DNA from: Bacteroidaceae bacterium
GTDB taxonomy: Bacteria; Bacteroidota; Bacteroidia; Bacteroidales; Barnesiellaceae_A
Direction of reading: 5' to 3'
Assembly: GCA_017531985.1 (NCBI GenBank)
Contig: JAFXJY010000030.1
Location: forward strand, 1 to 57,261
Length of the DNA: 57,261 nt
Position numbers and translations under genes: made by a program
Notes under the pieces: model-generated
What the model was told of the DNA's origin: nothing
Database searches by the model: none
What the model saw: only the letters and a program-made list of their open reading frames with translations
In this document: positions 44,996 through 53,495 of the stretch, piece after piece
Layout of the letters: every line of letters begins with the position of its first letter
How positions within the stretch are numbered: position 1 is the first letter of the stretch

Positions 44996-45394
44996 TTACG
45001 ATATTCCTAATAGTTCAATTTCGAAGATGAGTGTTGAGCCGCCGGGGATGCCGGGGATGGATGATTTTCCGTAACCCATTTCGGCCGGGATATATATTTC
45101 CCACTTGTCGCCGATGTGCATTTGTTGCAGTGCGATAATCCAACCTTGAATGAGGTCGGATAGACGGCACGCCAATGGAGCTCCACCGAGGCTGCTGTCG
45201 AACTTCTTTCCGTTGATGGTGCGACCGGTGTAGTGTGCAATGATGATGCTGCGTCGTGATGGGGTGGGACTTGCACTATTACCTTTGGTAATAACTTTGT
45301 AGTAAATGCCCATTGGTAGAGGTAAAACACCCGACTCGGCAGCCTTGGCTGCGAGCCACTCTTTGTTGGCTTGAACGTATTCTTTCTTGCTCAT
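44996..45394 (-). CDS. FKBP-type peptidyl-prolyl cis-trans isomerase
   Basis: 132 residues, a single FKBP domain without signal peptide, so cytoplasmic. Seen are IIAHYTGRTINGKKFDSS, GWIIALQQMHIGDKWEIYIP and GYGKSSIPGIPGGSTLIFEIELLG, the usual active-site strands. The ATG at 45394 is chosen since it lies 2 bases after the M16-like stop and gives the normal FKBP start; the frame runs upstream into that gene. It probably helps folding of proteins with slow prolyl bonds. Confidence 0.9.
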   Translation of the reverse strand: MSKKEYVQANKEWLAAKAAESGVLPLPMGIYYKVITKGNSASPTPSRRSIIIAHYTGRTINGKKFDSSLGGAPLACRLSDLIQGWIIALQQMHIGDKWEIYIPAEMGYGKSSIPGIPGGSTLIFEIELLGIS

Positions 45395-45396
45395 GG

Positions 45397-46728
45397 TTAT
45401 TGAGGGTTGTGAGTGCTGGTATTTGTTAAGTTGTCCATATCTATTGCATCTTTGTCGCAAGCGATAGCAACATAGTAGTTGTTGGGATGGAGATGGGCAT
45501 TGGCTACGCGAAGGAGATCGTCGGGAGTGACCTGTCGGATGGCACGATTTTCGGTATTGAAATAATCGATGGGTGTTCCTGCAATTAAAGACGATAGTAG
45601 ATAGTCGCTTATGGAGAATGGGCTGTCGAGTGTTCGAGCCCGTTGTCCTTGCATGTAGTTGCGTGCTATTTCGAGTTCTTCATGCGAGATTTTCTCGTTG
45701 CACAGTCGATTCATCTCGTTGCGAACTTCGTCGAGGAGCAGGTGAGTGTATTCGGTGCCGGTCTCGGTAATGATGGTAAAATAGGTGGCATTACGTAGAG
45801 ATATGATGTGTGATGTGATGCCGTAGGTGTATCCTTTCTCTTCGCGAATGTTGGTCATGAGGCGACTGCCGAAGTATCCACCCAGTATGAGATTGAGCAG
45901 GGTGAGGGTGGGGAAGTCTTGATGATGAACGTCGATGGTGGGCATGCCTATGCGGAGAGCCGACTGCATGGCTCCACTCTTGTGTGTGATGGCGGTGTGT
46001 AGAGCCTGCGGTGTGATGGGAGTGCTGTGTGTTGTGAGGGCGTGTCCGGCCGATGGGATGTTGCCCAAGTATTGCCGTACGCACTGAGCTACTTGCGGTG
46101 TGATACGTCCCGAAAGGATGATGCGAACGGGAGTGTTGAGATAGTATTGTTTGTGGTATTGGCGAATGTCGTCGAGTGTTGTCGTACTGAAATCTTCGGG
46201 CATTATGGCACGAGCATAAGGATGGTTTTCACCGAAAATGAGACGGTTGAAGGATTCGCCTGCTAAGATGCGTACTTTCTCTCTATTGATGAGTTGCTGT
46301 TGAGTGCGTTGCTGTTGCAGTGTGTCGAAGGCGTCGGCCGGAAGAGTTGGCGACATAATCATTTCGGCCACGGTAGGTAGCAAATGCGGCAGCTTGCTGT
46401 TGATGGAGAGTAGTGAGATGGTGCTGAAATGTTGTGTTGTAGCCGTTTGTATCCAAGCACCGTTGTAGTCGAATAGTAAGGCAATGTCGTTTTCGTCCAT
46501 GCCGGGAATACCCTTGCGAAGCATAGGACCGGTGAGGTCGGCGATGGCAGGGTTCGTGGCAGCGTATCGTCCGCCCTCGAAGAGTAGGTCGATGCGAGTA
46601 ACTTCTTGGTCACCTTTGTCGATGATGTATAGAGTGCTTCCGTTGGGGAGAGTTTCGATAACGGGCATAGGTATGGTAAGTTCCCCAAAGGGAAATACCG
46701 GTGGTTGTTTGGTGCGATCGAGTGTCAT
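45397..46728 (-). CDS. M16-family peptidase-like protein lacking the zinc motif
   Basis: 443 residues with two M16 (insulinase-like) halves. Where active enzymes have AHFLEHMLFKG this protein reads ADLTGPMLRKG, so both zinc His and the catalytic Glu are absent. The C-terminal substrate-binding half (GYFGSRLMTNIREEKGYTYGI) is well kept. It resembles the non-catalytic partner subunit of two-subunit M16 proteases. No catalytic partner is visible in the window. No signal peptide is seen. The ATG at 46728, 2 bases after the kdsB stop, is used. Confidence 0.85.
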   Translation of the reverse strand: MTLDRTKQPPVFPFGELTIPMPVIETLPNGSTLYIIDKGDQEVTRIDLLFEGGRYAATNPAIADLTGPMLRKGIPGMDENDIALLFDYNGAWIQTATTQHFSTISLLSINSKLPHLLPTVAEMIMSPTLPADAFDTLQQQRTQQQLINREKVRILAGESFNRLIFGENHPYARAIMPEDFSTTTLDDIRQYHKQYYLNTPVRIILSGRITPQVAQCVRQYLGNIPSAGHALTTHSTPITPQALHTAITHKSGAMQSALRIGMPTIDVHHQDFPTLTLLNLILGGYFGSRLMTNIREEKGYTYGITSHIISLRNATYFTIITETGTEYTHLLLDEVRNEMNRLCNEKISHEELEIARNYMQGQRARTLDSPFSISDYLLSSLIAGTPIDYFNTENRAIRQVTPDDLLRVANAHLHPNNYYVAIACDKDAIDMDNLTNTSTHNPQ

Positions 46729-46730
46729 AG

Positions 46731-47474
46731 TCAGGGAAGTAGTTGTAATGCACGTTGCAGGTCTTGTGGTGTGTCTATTCCGATGGTTTCCTGTGAGGTG
46801 ATGGCAACGCGAATGCGATAGCCGTTTTCGAGCCAGCGTAGTTGTTCGAGACTTTCGGCTGATTCGAGAGGCGAAGGCGGTAACTGCGATAGCCGGTCGA
46901 GTGTTTCGGCATGAAAGGCGTACATACCAATGTGCTTGTAGAATGTGTGATGTTCGAGCCATTTATGGGGTTCAACACCACGAATGTACGGTATGACCGA
47001 ACGGCTGAAAGCGATGGCCTCGGAGTTGTTGTTGAGGATAACCTTGGGTGAATTGGGGTTGGCGAGAGCGTCCCAGCCTTCGTCCGGACTGAAAGGTCGA
47101 GCCAAGGTGGCGATGCGAGTGTCGGGGTTGTCGAAGCAAGAGATAATGTCGCGTATCTGTTGAGGCTTGATAAAAGGTTCATCCCCCTGAATGTTGATGA
47201 TGACATCTTCTTTGCCACCCAGCAGGTGGTACGCTTCACGGCAGCGTTCGGTGCCGTTGTTATGTTGTTGTTGTGAACGGATGACGTTTCCACCGAAGGC
47301 TTTGACAGCCTCTTCGATGTCGGGGTGATCGGTTGCAACACATACGTTGTCGATGGCAAGAGAAACTTGCTCGTAGACGCGTTGTATCATGGTTTTCCCT
47401 TTCATATCGGCCAGAGGCTTTCCGGGGAAACGCGAGGAGGCATATCGAGCCGGGATGATGGCAATGAATTTCAT
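46731..47474 (-). CDS. kdsB: 3-deoxy-manno-octulosonate cytidylyltransferase
   Basis: 247 residues. Activates KDO with CTP to give CMP-KDO for lipopolysaccharide inner core synthesis. Seen are the N-terminal IIPARYASSRFPGKPLADM nucleotide loop, VCVATDHPDI, VINIQGDEPFIKPQQI and GMYAFHAETLDRL. Normal length for the family. It sits 12 bases after nfeD and 2 bases before the M16-like gene. Confidence 0.95.
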   Translation of the reverse strand: MKFIAIIPARYASSRFPGKPLADMKGKTMIQRVYEQVSLAIDNVCVATDHPDIEEAVKAFGGNVIRSQQQHNNGTERCREAYHLLGGKEDVIINIQGDEPFIKPQQIRDIISCFDNPDTRIATLARPFSPDEGWDALANPNSPKVILNNNSEAIAFSRSVIPYIRGVEPHKWLEHHTFYKHIGMYAFHAETLDRLSQLPPSPLESAESLEQLRWLENGYRIRVAITSQETIGIDTPQDLQRALQLLP

Positions 47475-47486
47475 ATAATGGGTGTG

Positions 47487-48884
47487 TTATTGGTTATTCT
47501 TGGTTGTAACATATAGTTGGTTGTTTTCGTAGCGATGGATGCAGACTTCGGTGTCGACATCGATAAATTGACCGTACATCGATATCGCCTCGTAAATGTC
47601 ATTGTCGATGGATACTTTGCCCGAAGGAGCCATGCGTGTGATGGTGCGAGCTGAGCGGCCGATGAGCGATTGTTGCGATGTATCGACGGCTATGTACCCA
47701 TCGTTGTTGTCCTCACGCTTGTGCAGAGCCATGCGGTATAGTAGTCCGCGAGAGCCAATGCGGTGAGATAGAGTGATGAGTAGGAGTGTGGCAATGACGA
47801 TGCCAGCCAAGACTGTGAGTACGCTGCGAGAGAGGTCAATGCCGGTGACGAAAGTGAAGTCGAATGCGATGTTGTTGATGGCTGCCAAGACAAGAGCTGC
47901 CAGCAGAAATGTTACTCCGGTAAAGCCTGCGACACCGAATCCGGGTATGACAAAGAGTTCGAGTATGATAAGAATGATGCCTACAACGAAGATGAGTACT
48001 TCCCAGCTTTCGGCAGTTCCACTGATGAATAGAGGCAAGAAATAGAGTACAGCGGCAATGAGAGCGACGGCAGTGGGGAATCCGATGCCGGGGGCTTTCA
48101 GCTCGAAGAATATACCGCCGATGATGAGCGTAATCATCATGGCTTGCAAGGCAGGATTGGTAAGGAATCCGGCTATTTTATCGTAGAGTGAGGGAGAGTA
48201 TTGAGAGATCGTGTAATTGTCGATGTGAAGATTGTTGCTAATCATCTGCTCCAAGTTGTCGACAACGGCTTCGCAGTAGCCGTTAGCGAGGGCTTCATCG
48301 GCAGTGAATGTGAGTACTTGTCCCGAGTCGGATAGTTGTGGAATATATACTCTTTCGTCGACCATAGCTTCGGCAATGATGGGGTTGCGTCGCCACGATA
48401 TGATGGTGTCGCCTTGTGAAGTTATGGTGGTGTCACGACCTTGAGCCTCGGCGGTGGCACGCATGGTGGCACGCATGTATGACTGGTATTTGTCGGGCAT
48501 GGCAGCACCGGTCTCGTTGACAACCGTTGCAGCTCCCATACGGGCACCTCGTTGCATGTATATGCTATCGCAAGCGATAGCAATGAGAGCCCCTGCCGAT
48601 GCGGCATTGTTTTCGACATAGGCATAAATGGGGATATGGGTGTTGAGGATGAGGGTACGCATCGAGTCGGCATGTAGTACAGTACCACCGTAAGTGTTGA
48701 GGTGTAGAATGACAGCGTCGGCTTGTTGTTGCTGAGCTTGTTGCAGTCCGTCTTGCAGGTATCGCCAAGAAGTGGAGCCTATCTCGGTGTGAATGTCGAC
48801 ACGGTACAGATGGGTTGTGTCGTTGGCATTGGCTGCACAAGCAGCCAGTAGGATGATAAGTGTAATGAATAGTTTTTTTATCAT
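47487..48884 (-). CDS. NfeD-family membrane serine protease (ClpP class)
   Basis: 465 residues. A signal peptide is followed by a ClpP-like protease domain with catalytic S96 in ENNAASAGALIA and likely K132 in MPDKYQSYMRA (Ser-Lys dyad), then four or more membrane helices at about 245-375, and a C-terminal NfeD OB-fold domain (VDTSQQSLIGRSARTITRM to the end). This is the long NfeD type, thought to work with stomatin-like proteins in membrane quality control; no stomatin gene is adjacent. First gene of the run with kdsB, the M16-like gene and the FKBP gene. Confidence 0.9.
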   Translation of the reverse strand: MIKKLFITLIILLAACAANANDTTHLYRVDIHTEIGSTSWRYLQDGLQQAQQQQADAVILHLNTYGGTVLHADSMRTLILNTHIPIYAYVENNAASAGALIAIACDSIYMQRGARMGAATVVNETGAAMPDKYQSYMRATMRATAEAQGRDTTITSQGDTIISWRRNPIIAEAMVDERVYIPQLSDSGQVLTFTADEALANGYCEAVVDNLEQMISNNLHIDNYTISQYSPSLYDKIAGFLTNPALQAMMITLIIGGIFFELKAPGIGFPTAVALIAAVLYFLPLFISGTAESWEVLIFVVGIILIILELFVIPGFGVAGFTGVTFLLAALVLAAINNIAFDFTFVTGIDLSRSVLTVLAGIVIATLLLITLSHRIGSRGLLYRMALHKREDNNDGYIAVDTSQQSLIGRSARTITRMAPSGKVSIDNDIYEAISMYGQFIDVDTEVCIHRYENNQLYVTTKNNQ

Positions 48885-48932
48885 ATACGTCTATTAAGTC
48901 AATGAGTATGTTTAGGGAATCTCTTTAAGGTA

Positions 48933-48940
48933 CAAATATA
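48933..48940 (-). promoter_or_regulatory. -7 element upstream of nfeD
   Basis: TATATTTG on the minus strand, an exact TAnnTTTG match 48 bases before the nfeD start. No clear -33 element. Confidence 0.5.
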
Positions 48941-49098
48941 GTATGTTTTTTGGTAGTATGGTGTATGTTGGAGTGTAAATAAAATGTTAAGGTCATAATT
49001 TAGAGTTTCGTGTTGAACAATTGCAATGGGGTATTGTTATAGGAAGGTGTGCTGTTGCCTCCAAGCAGTATAATAGTCGAAAGTAATTAAGCGTAATT

Positions 49099-49602
49099 AT
49101 GAATACTCCACAATTTAAGGAACGGTTATTGAATTTGCAAAGCAATTTGCTGAATTTTGCCTATATGTTGACATCAGACCGTGAAGAGGCACATGATCTG
49201 TTGCAAGATACGACGCTCAAAGCGTTGGATAACGAGGATAAGTATGTCGATAATGTCAATTTCAAGGGTTGGGTTTTTACGATCATGCGAAATATCTTTA
49301 TCAATAATTACAGGCGAGTGGTGCGAAACCAGACGATGGTCGACCAGACGGAGGATTTGTATCATCTCAATCTGCCGCAGGAGTCGGGATTTGATACCCC
49401 TGATGGCTCATATACAGTAAAGGAAATCATGAAGGCAATAAACAGTTTCTCGGAGGAGTATCGAGTGCCGTTTACGATGCACATTAAGGGTTATAAATAT
49501 CATGAAATAGCCGATAAGATGCACTTGCCGTTGGGTACAGTGAAAAGTAGAATATTCTTTGCTCGACAGCGATTGCAAATCATGTTGAAGGATTATAAAT
49601 GA
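49099..49602 (+). CDS. ECF-type RNA polymerase sigma factor
   Basis: 167 residues. Region 2 (about 12-80) includes LTSDREEAHDLLQDTTLKAL and FKGWVFTIMRNIFINNYRR; region 4 (about 108-162) includes EEYRVPFTMHIKGYKYHEIA and LPLGTVKSRIFFARQRLQ, a clear helix-turn-helix. No anti-sigma gene is next to it: the following gene is a glycosyltransferase on the opposite strand. Orphan ECF factors occur widely in Bacteroidales. The P. gingivalis SigP factor works with PorX, so identity with SigP is an attractive but unproved idea here. Confidence 0.92.
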   Translation: MNTPQFKERLLNLQSNLLNFAYMLTSDREEAHDLLQDTTLKALDNEDKYVDNVNFKGWVFTIMRNIFINNYRRVVRNQTMVDQTEDLYHLNLPQESGFDTPDGSYTVKEIMKAINSFSEEYRVPFTMHIKGYKYHEIADKMHLPLGTVKSRIFFARQRLQIMLKDYK

Positions 49603-49722
49603 GCCTCGACGATAGCGTGTGGTGAGTGTCGAGTGGGAATATGTAGTAAGTGAATTTCTATATATTTCACAGATTAATCATCCTTATTAAAAAGACTGCT
49701 AATGAGTGTCCGTATCGGAATT

Positions 49723-50613
49723 TTATGGTTGCTTGTTGAGCATAATGTTGCATAGGTATCCCACTTTGTAGATATTGAATAGGAATAAGGATGGATAGCG
49801 ACTGTTCAGATTGAGCAGCAGTGGCTTTTCGATGAGTCGGAATAGGGTAGCTATGATGGAGACGGTGTGAGTGCGTTCGAGTTTGTCGTAGAGTTGTAAC
49901 AACCTGACGTGCGAAGTGAGTATATTGCGATGTTGTCGCAGGTTGTGAATGCTGCGTCGTGTCTTGGATATAAATTGTTCGTTGGTGTCGGGTACGTCGT
50001 GATAGATGGGATTATCGATGTGAGTGATGGAGCGACCGTTGAGTTGCAGTTGCTTACCGAAGAGGGTGTCTTCGTGACCATATTGCTGAAAGTTCTCGTT
50101 GAAGCGTGTGGTGTGAAAAGCTTGTCGGGAGATGAAGAAGTTGAGAGTTCTAAATTCGCCGTATGGTTGTCGAAGTCGTTGTTGTACAGGCTGAGACTCA
50201 ACACGACTACCATAGAGGTATCGAAGAGTGCATTGCGGAGAGGGCGGTGTGTCGCGAAAGAGCAGTCCACCACAGATGACATCGGCCGAGTCTCGTGCAT
50301 CGATGTATCGTTGTAGGAAATTGTGGTCGGTGGGAAATACGTCGGAGTCGAGAAATAGCAAGTAGGGATATTGAGCTTGGTCGGCAAGCAGGTTGCGAAT
50401 GCGTGCTATTCCCACATTGTGTGGGAGTTGTACAAGACGACAGTGGGGAAGTGTGTCGATGGCTGTAAGTGTAGAGCGAATGTTGGCATCGGGTGAAGCA
50501 TCGTCCATGACAATAACTTCGGCAGTGATGTTGTGAGCCGTAATCTGATGTTGTAGTTCGCTAACAAGCGGTGTACAATCGAAGTTGTATGTGGGTATGA
50601 GTATCGATAACAT
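49723..50613 (-). CDS. Glycosyltransferase family 2
   Basis: 296 residues with a GT-A fold. The nucleotide-sugar site blocks are LSILIPTYNFD at the start, VIVMDDASPD and the DxD-type LFLDSDVFPTD. A W-less but aromatic acceptor region follows (YGHEDTLFGKQLQLNG, with the likely catalytic ED). There is no membrane anchor except weak hydrophobicity near the C terminus (PSLFLFNIYKVGYLCNIML), which may associate with the membrane. It likely adds a sugar to a surface glycan; donor and acceptor unknown. Convergent with the sigma factor gene and divergent from bcp. Confidence 0.88.
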   Translation of the reverse strand: MLSILIPTYNFDCTPLVSELQHQITAHNITAEVIVMDDASPDANIRSTLTAIDTLPHCRLVQLPHNVGIARIRNLLADQAQYPYLLFLDSDVFPTDHNFLQRYIDARDSADVICGGLLFRDTPPSPQCTLRYLYGSRVESQPVQQRLRQPYGEFRTLNFFISRQAFHTTRFNENFQQYGHEDTLFGKQLQLNGRSITHIDNPIYHDVPDTNEQFISKTRRSIHNLRQHRNILTSHVRLLQLYDKLERTHTVSIIATLFRLIEKPLLLNLNSRYPSLFLFNIYKVGYLCNIMLNKQP

Positions 50614-50726
50614 ATCGCCGTCAAAGTTACTCTTTCGTGTGTTGTAGCGTACAGATAAAGGGAAAAAAAACGATGTGTTAACTTAATTTATATTGGTGTG
50701 TACGAAATTTTGCACATGGGGTGTTA

Positions 50727-50734
50727 TATCTTTG
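50727..50734 (+). promoter_or_regulatory. -7 element upstream of bcp-recA
   Basis: TATCTTTG matches TAnnTTTG exactly. A TTTG lies 14 bases upstream, shorter than the usual spacing. Leader of about 80 bases. Confidence 0.5.
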
Positions 50735-50819
50735 CAGTGTCGAAGCAAAACAAAGCGTAATAAAGCAATGTTTTTCCGATAAATAAATGTACTTTTGTAA
50801 ACACTAAAAAAACGAGAAA

Positions 50820-51266
50820 ATGAAGATTGGAGACAAAGCCCCCGAGTTGTTGGGAATAGATGCAGAAGGTCGCGAGATAAGACTCTCGGACTATGCCGGT
50901 CGTAAGATAGTGATTTACTTTTACCCGAAGGACAATACGTCGGGTTGTACGGCAGAGGCATGTAGCCTGCGAGATGGATATGCGTCGTTGCAGGCAGCGG
51001 GATATGAGGTAATAGGTGTGAGTAAGGATAGTGCCGCGTCGCATCGTCGATTTGCCGAGAAGCACAATCTGCCGTTTACGTTGATAGCCGACACAGAGAA
51101 GCAACTGAATGAAGCCTTCGGTGTGTGGCGTGAGAAGAAGATGTGCGGACGTGTGAGCATGGGAACTGTACGCACCACATTCATAATCGATGAGCAGGGT
51201 ATTGTGACCGATATTATAGAGAAAGTGGAGACAGCCCGTCATGCTGAGCAGATATTGAACCGATAA
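50820..51266 (+). CDS. bcp: Thioredoxin-dependent thiol peroxidase (Bcp/PrxQ)
   Basis: 148 residues, a peroxiredoxin of the BCP/PrxQ group. The peroxidatic Cys is in DNTSGCTAEACSLRDGY with a second Cys five residues later, the usual atypical 2-Cys arrangement. FYPKDNTSG and VRTTFIIDEQG are further family blocks. Reduces hydrogen and organic peroxides in the cytoplasm. recA follows after 31 bases on the same strand and is probably co-transcribed, linking peroxide defence and DNA repair. Confidence 0.94.
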   Translation: MKIGDKAPELLGIDAEGREIRLSDYAGRKIVIYFYPKDNTSGCTAEACSLRDGYASLQAAGYEVIGVSKDSAASHRRFAEKHNLPFTLIADTEKQLNEAFGVWREKKMCGRVSMGTVRTTFIIDEQGIVTDIIEKVETARHAEQILNR

Positions 51267-51297
51267 AAAGAAAGATTACAAATAAAAATAGATAATC

Positions 51298-52332
51298 ATG
51301 AGTGAGGAAAACAAAAATGTACAAGGTAGAGTGCCTGTGCCAAGTGAGAAGTTGAAAGCATTGCAAGCTGCAATGGATAAGATAGAGAAGAGCTACGGTC
51401 GCGGAGCTATCATGAAAATGGGCGACGACAATATAGAGGAAGTTGCCGTAATACCCACCGGCTCGATAGGGTTGAATGCCGCCCTCGGAGTGGGAGGTTA
51501 TCCGCGAGGTCGTGTAATAGAGATATACGGACCTGAATCGTCGGGTAAGACAACACTTGCCATACATGCTATTGCTGAGGCTCAGCGTGCAGGCGGTATA
51601 GCAGCCATCATCGATGCCGAGCATGCATTTGACCGTTTCTATGCCGAGAAGTTGGGTGTGGATGTTGAGAATTTGCTCATTTCGCAACCCGATAACGGCG
51701 AGCAGGCATTGGAGATAGCCGACCAGTTGATACGTTCGTCGGCTGTTGATATTGTGGTGATTGACTCGGTAGCAGCACTTACACCCAAGGCTGAGATAGA
51801 GGGAGACATGGGCGACTCGAAGATGGGATTGCAAGCCCGACTCATGTCGCAAGCATTGCGTAAGCTGACGGCAACTATCAGCAAGACCAATACGACTTGT
51901 ATCTTTATCAATCAGTTGCGTGATAAGTTGGGTGTCATGTTTGGTAATCCCGAGACTACAACCGGTGGTAACGCATTGAAGTTCTATGCCTCGGTGCGAC
52001 TTGACATACGTCGTATATCGCAGATCAAAGATGGAGATGAGGTAATAGGAAATCAGACTCGCGTGAAGGTGGTGAAAAATAAAGTAGCCCCACCGTTCCG
52101 TCGTGCCGAATTTGATATTATGTTCGGTGTAGGTATTTCCAAGGCCGGTGAGATTATTGACCTTGGAGTAGATAAGGGCATTATCAAGAAGAGTGGCTCG
52201 TGGTTCAGTTACGGAGAGACGAAGCTGGGACAAGGTAGAGACATGGCAAAGAAGTGCATAGCCGATAATCCCGAGCTTGCAGAGGAACTTGAAGCTCAAA
52301 TCATGGAGGCAATCGCCCATCCGGCCGAGTGA
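51298..52332 (+). CDS. recA: Recombinase A
   Basis: 344 residues. RecA forms filaments on single-stranded DNA for recombination and the SOS response. Walker A is GPESSGKTT near residue 80; [38 protein letters not shown] with Walker B, and the L2-loop region [20 protein letters not shown] are all present. Normal length, with the usual acidic C terminus much reduced. A G/C-rich hairpin follows. Confidence 0.97.
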   Translation: MSEENKNVQGRVPVPSEKLKALQAAMDKIEKSYGRGAIMKMGDDNIEEVAVIPTGSIGLNAALGVGGYPRGRVIEIYGPESSGKTTLAIHAIAEAQRAGGIAAIIDAEHAFDRFYAEKLGVDVENLLISQPDNGEQALEIADQLIRSSAVDIVVIDSVAALTPKAEIEGDMGDSKMGLQARLMSQALRKLTATISKTNTTCIFINQLRDKLGVMFGNPETTTGGNALKFYASVRLDIRRISQIKDGDEVIGNQTRVKVVKNKVAPPFRRAEFDIMFGVGISKAGEIIDLGVDKGIIKKSGSWFSYGETKLGQGRDMAKKCIADNPELAEELEAQIMEAIAHPAE

Positions 52333-52359
52333 GCGATGTGAAAAGAAAAGCAAAAGAGT

Positions 52360-52392
52360 CGATGGGGTGGTAAAAAGCCCCATCGTTCTTGT
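52360..52392 (+). terminator. Hairpin after recA
   Basis: CGATGGGG (52360-52367) and CCCCATCG (52378-52385) form an 8-base stem followed by TTCTTGT, a broken T-run. Confidence 0.6.
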
Positions 52393-52474
52393 CTATGTGG
52401 CGAATGATAGCGTTTCCCAATATTTTGTAACACAAATGTAAAGTGTATGTAATGATAGAGCAATATATTGGTTA

Positions 52475-52482
52475 TAATTTTG
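52475..52482 (+). promoter_or_regulatory. -7 element upstream of phoU
   Basis: TAATTTTG, an exact TAnnTTTG match 47 bases before the phoU start; the -33 element is not evident. Confidence 0.45.
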
Positions 52483-52529
52483 CAGCAGAGAAAATGTAAA
52501 CTTGCAAGAGCAAAATAAAGTATTGAAAA

Positions 52530-53198
52530 ATGGTATATATACAGCAAGAATTGGAACGTCTCAAAAGTGAGACATTGGCGATGTGGGACTTGGTCAACTC
52601 GCAATTGAATAAAGCCGGAGAGGCTCTCTTGTCGTTTGATAAGGAGATGGCTCGTGAGGTATTGTGTCGCGAGAAACGAGTGAATGCCTATGAGTTGAAG
52701 ATAGATAGTGACTGTGAGGATATCATAGGTCTTTACCAGCCGGTTGCTCTCGATTTGCGATTTACGTTGTCGACCATGAAGATAGGTACCAATCTTGAAC
52801 GCATTGGCGACTTCTGCGAGGGAATAGCTCGCTATGTGCTTGACTATCCCGAGATGAGTATCGAGGCCGATATTCTGGATCGCACCGGTATAAAGGAGAT
52901 GGTAGCGATAGTGAAAGATATGTTGCATCGTACGCGTGATGCCTATGAGCAAGAGTCATCGGCACTGGCTACAACAGTCTTCGCTATGGATACTCGTGTT
53001 GATGAATTGAATCATAGGGCGATGCCTATTATAGCCGAACATTTACAGACGTTGCCCGAACGTGCCATCGAGTGCTTGAATCTGATAAGTATTATACGCC
53101 GTCTCGAACGTATAGGCGACCACTGTAATAATATTGCAGAAGATGTTGTTTTCTATATTGATGCGAAGGTTCTGAAACATGCCGATAAAGGCGAATAA
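52530..53198 (+). CDS. phoU: Phosphate signalling regulator PhoU
   Basis: 222 residues made of two three-helix PhoU repeats. The repeated signature is LRFTLSTMKIGTNLERIGD in the first half and LISIIRRLERIGDHCNNIAE in the second, each with the E/DxxxD metal-binding pattern. PhoU links Pst phosphate uptake to the PhoR kinase and turns off uptake when phosphate is ample. No pst genes are in the window; it is a single-gene unit with its own terminator. Confidence 0.93.
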   Translation: MVYIQQELERLKSETLAMWDLVNSQLNKAGEALLSFDKEMAREVLCREKRVNAYELKIDSDCEDIIGLYQPVALDLRFTLSTMKIGTNLERIGDFCEGIARYVLDYPEMSIEADILDRTGIKEMVAIVKDMLHRTRDAYEQESSALATTVFAMDTRVDELNHRAMPIIAEHLQTLPERAIECLNLISIIRRLERIGDHCNNIAEDVVFYIDAKVLKHADKGE

Positions 53199-53222
53199 GA
53201 GTTTATTTATGATTAGTTTGTA

Positions 53223-53257
53223 GTGATGTTACTTGTGAAGGTAATATCACTTTTTTT
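53223..53257 (+). terminator. Intrinsic terminator after phoU
   Basis: GTGATGTTAC (53223-53232) and GTAATATCAC (53241-53250) pair with one wobble around an 8-base loop, followed by seven T. Confidence 0.85.
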
Positions 53258-53435
53258 ATATATATGATATTCCTGTCATGGAAGATGAAATGGGGCGATT
53301 GTCAGGATTTTATCCTGTTTTTTGTCGGTATAATAGGATGGGGAAAATGGGATGGCTATGAGGTCTTGTCCTATTTTGGCTACTTCCGGTCGAAAATGTG
53401 ATGTGCAACTCCTCTCTTGCCTTGGGGCGAAAATG

Positions 53436-53474
53436 ACAATGGCGGTGTCACCTTGATGATGAGACCGCCATTGT
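53436..53474 (-). terminator. Hairpin downstream of the Omp28-like gene
   Basis: ACAATGGCGGT (53436-53446) and ACCGCCATTGT (53464-53474) form a perfect 11-base stem. On the minus strand it is followed by CATTTTCG, a short T-run, 22 bases after the stop of the Omp28-like gene. Confidence 0.6.
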
Positions 53475-53495
53475 GATAGGAGTGTGTATAGGTGA

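Noticed and set aside
51214..52383. Minus-strand open frame of 389 codons
   Set aside because: Antisense to recA; no protein family resemblance.
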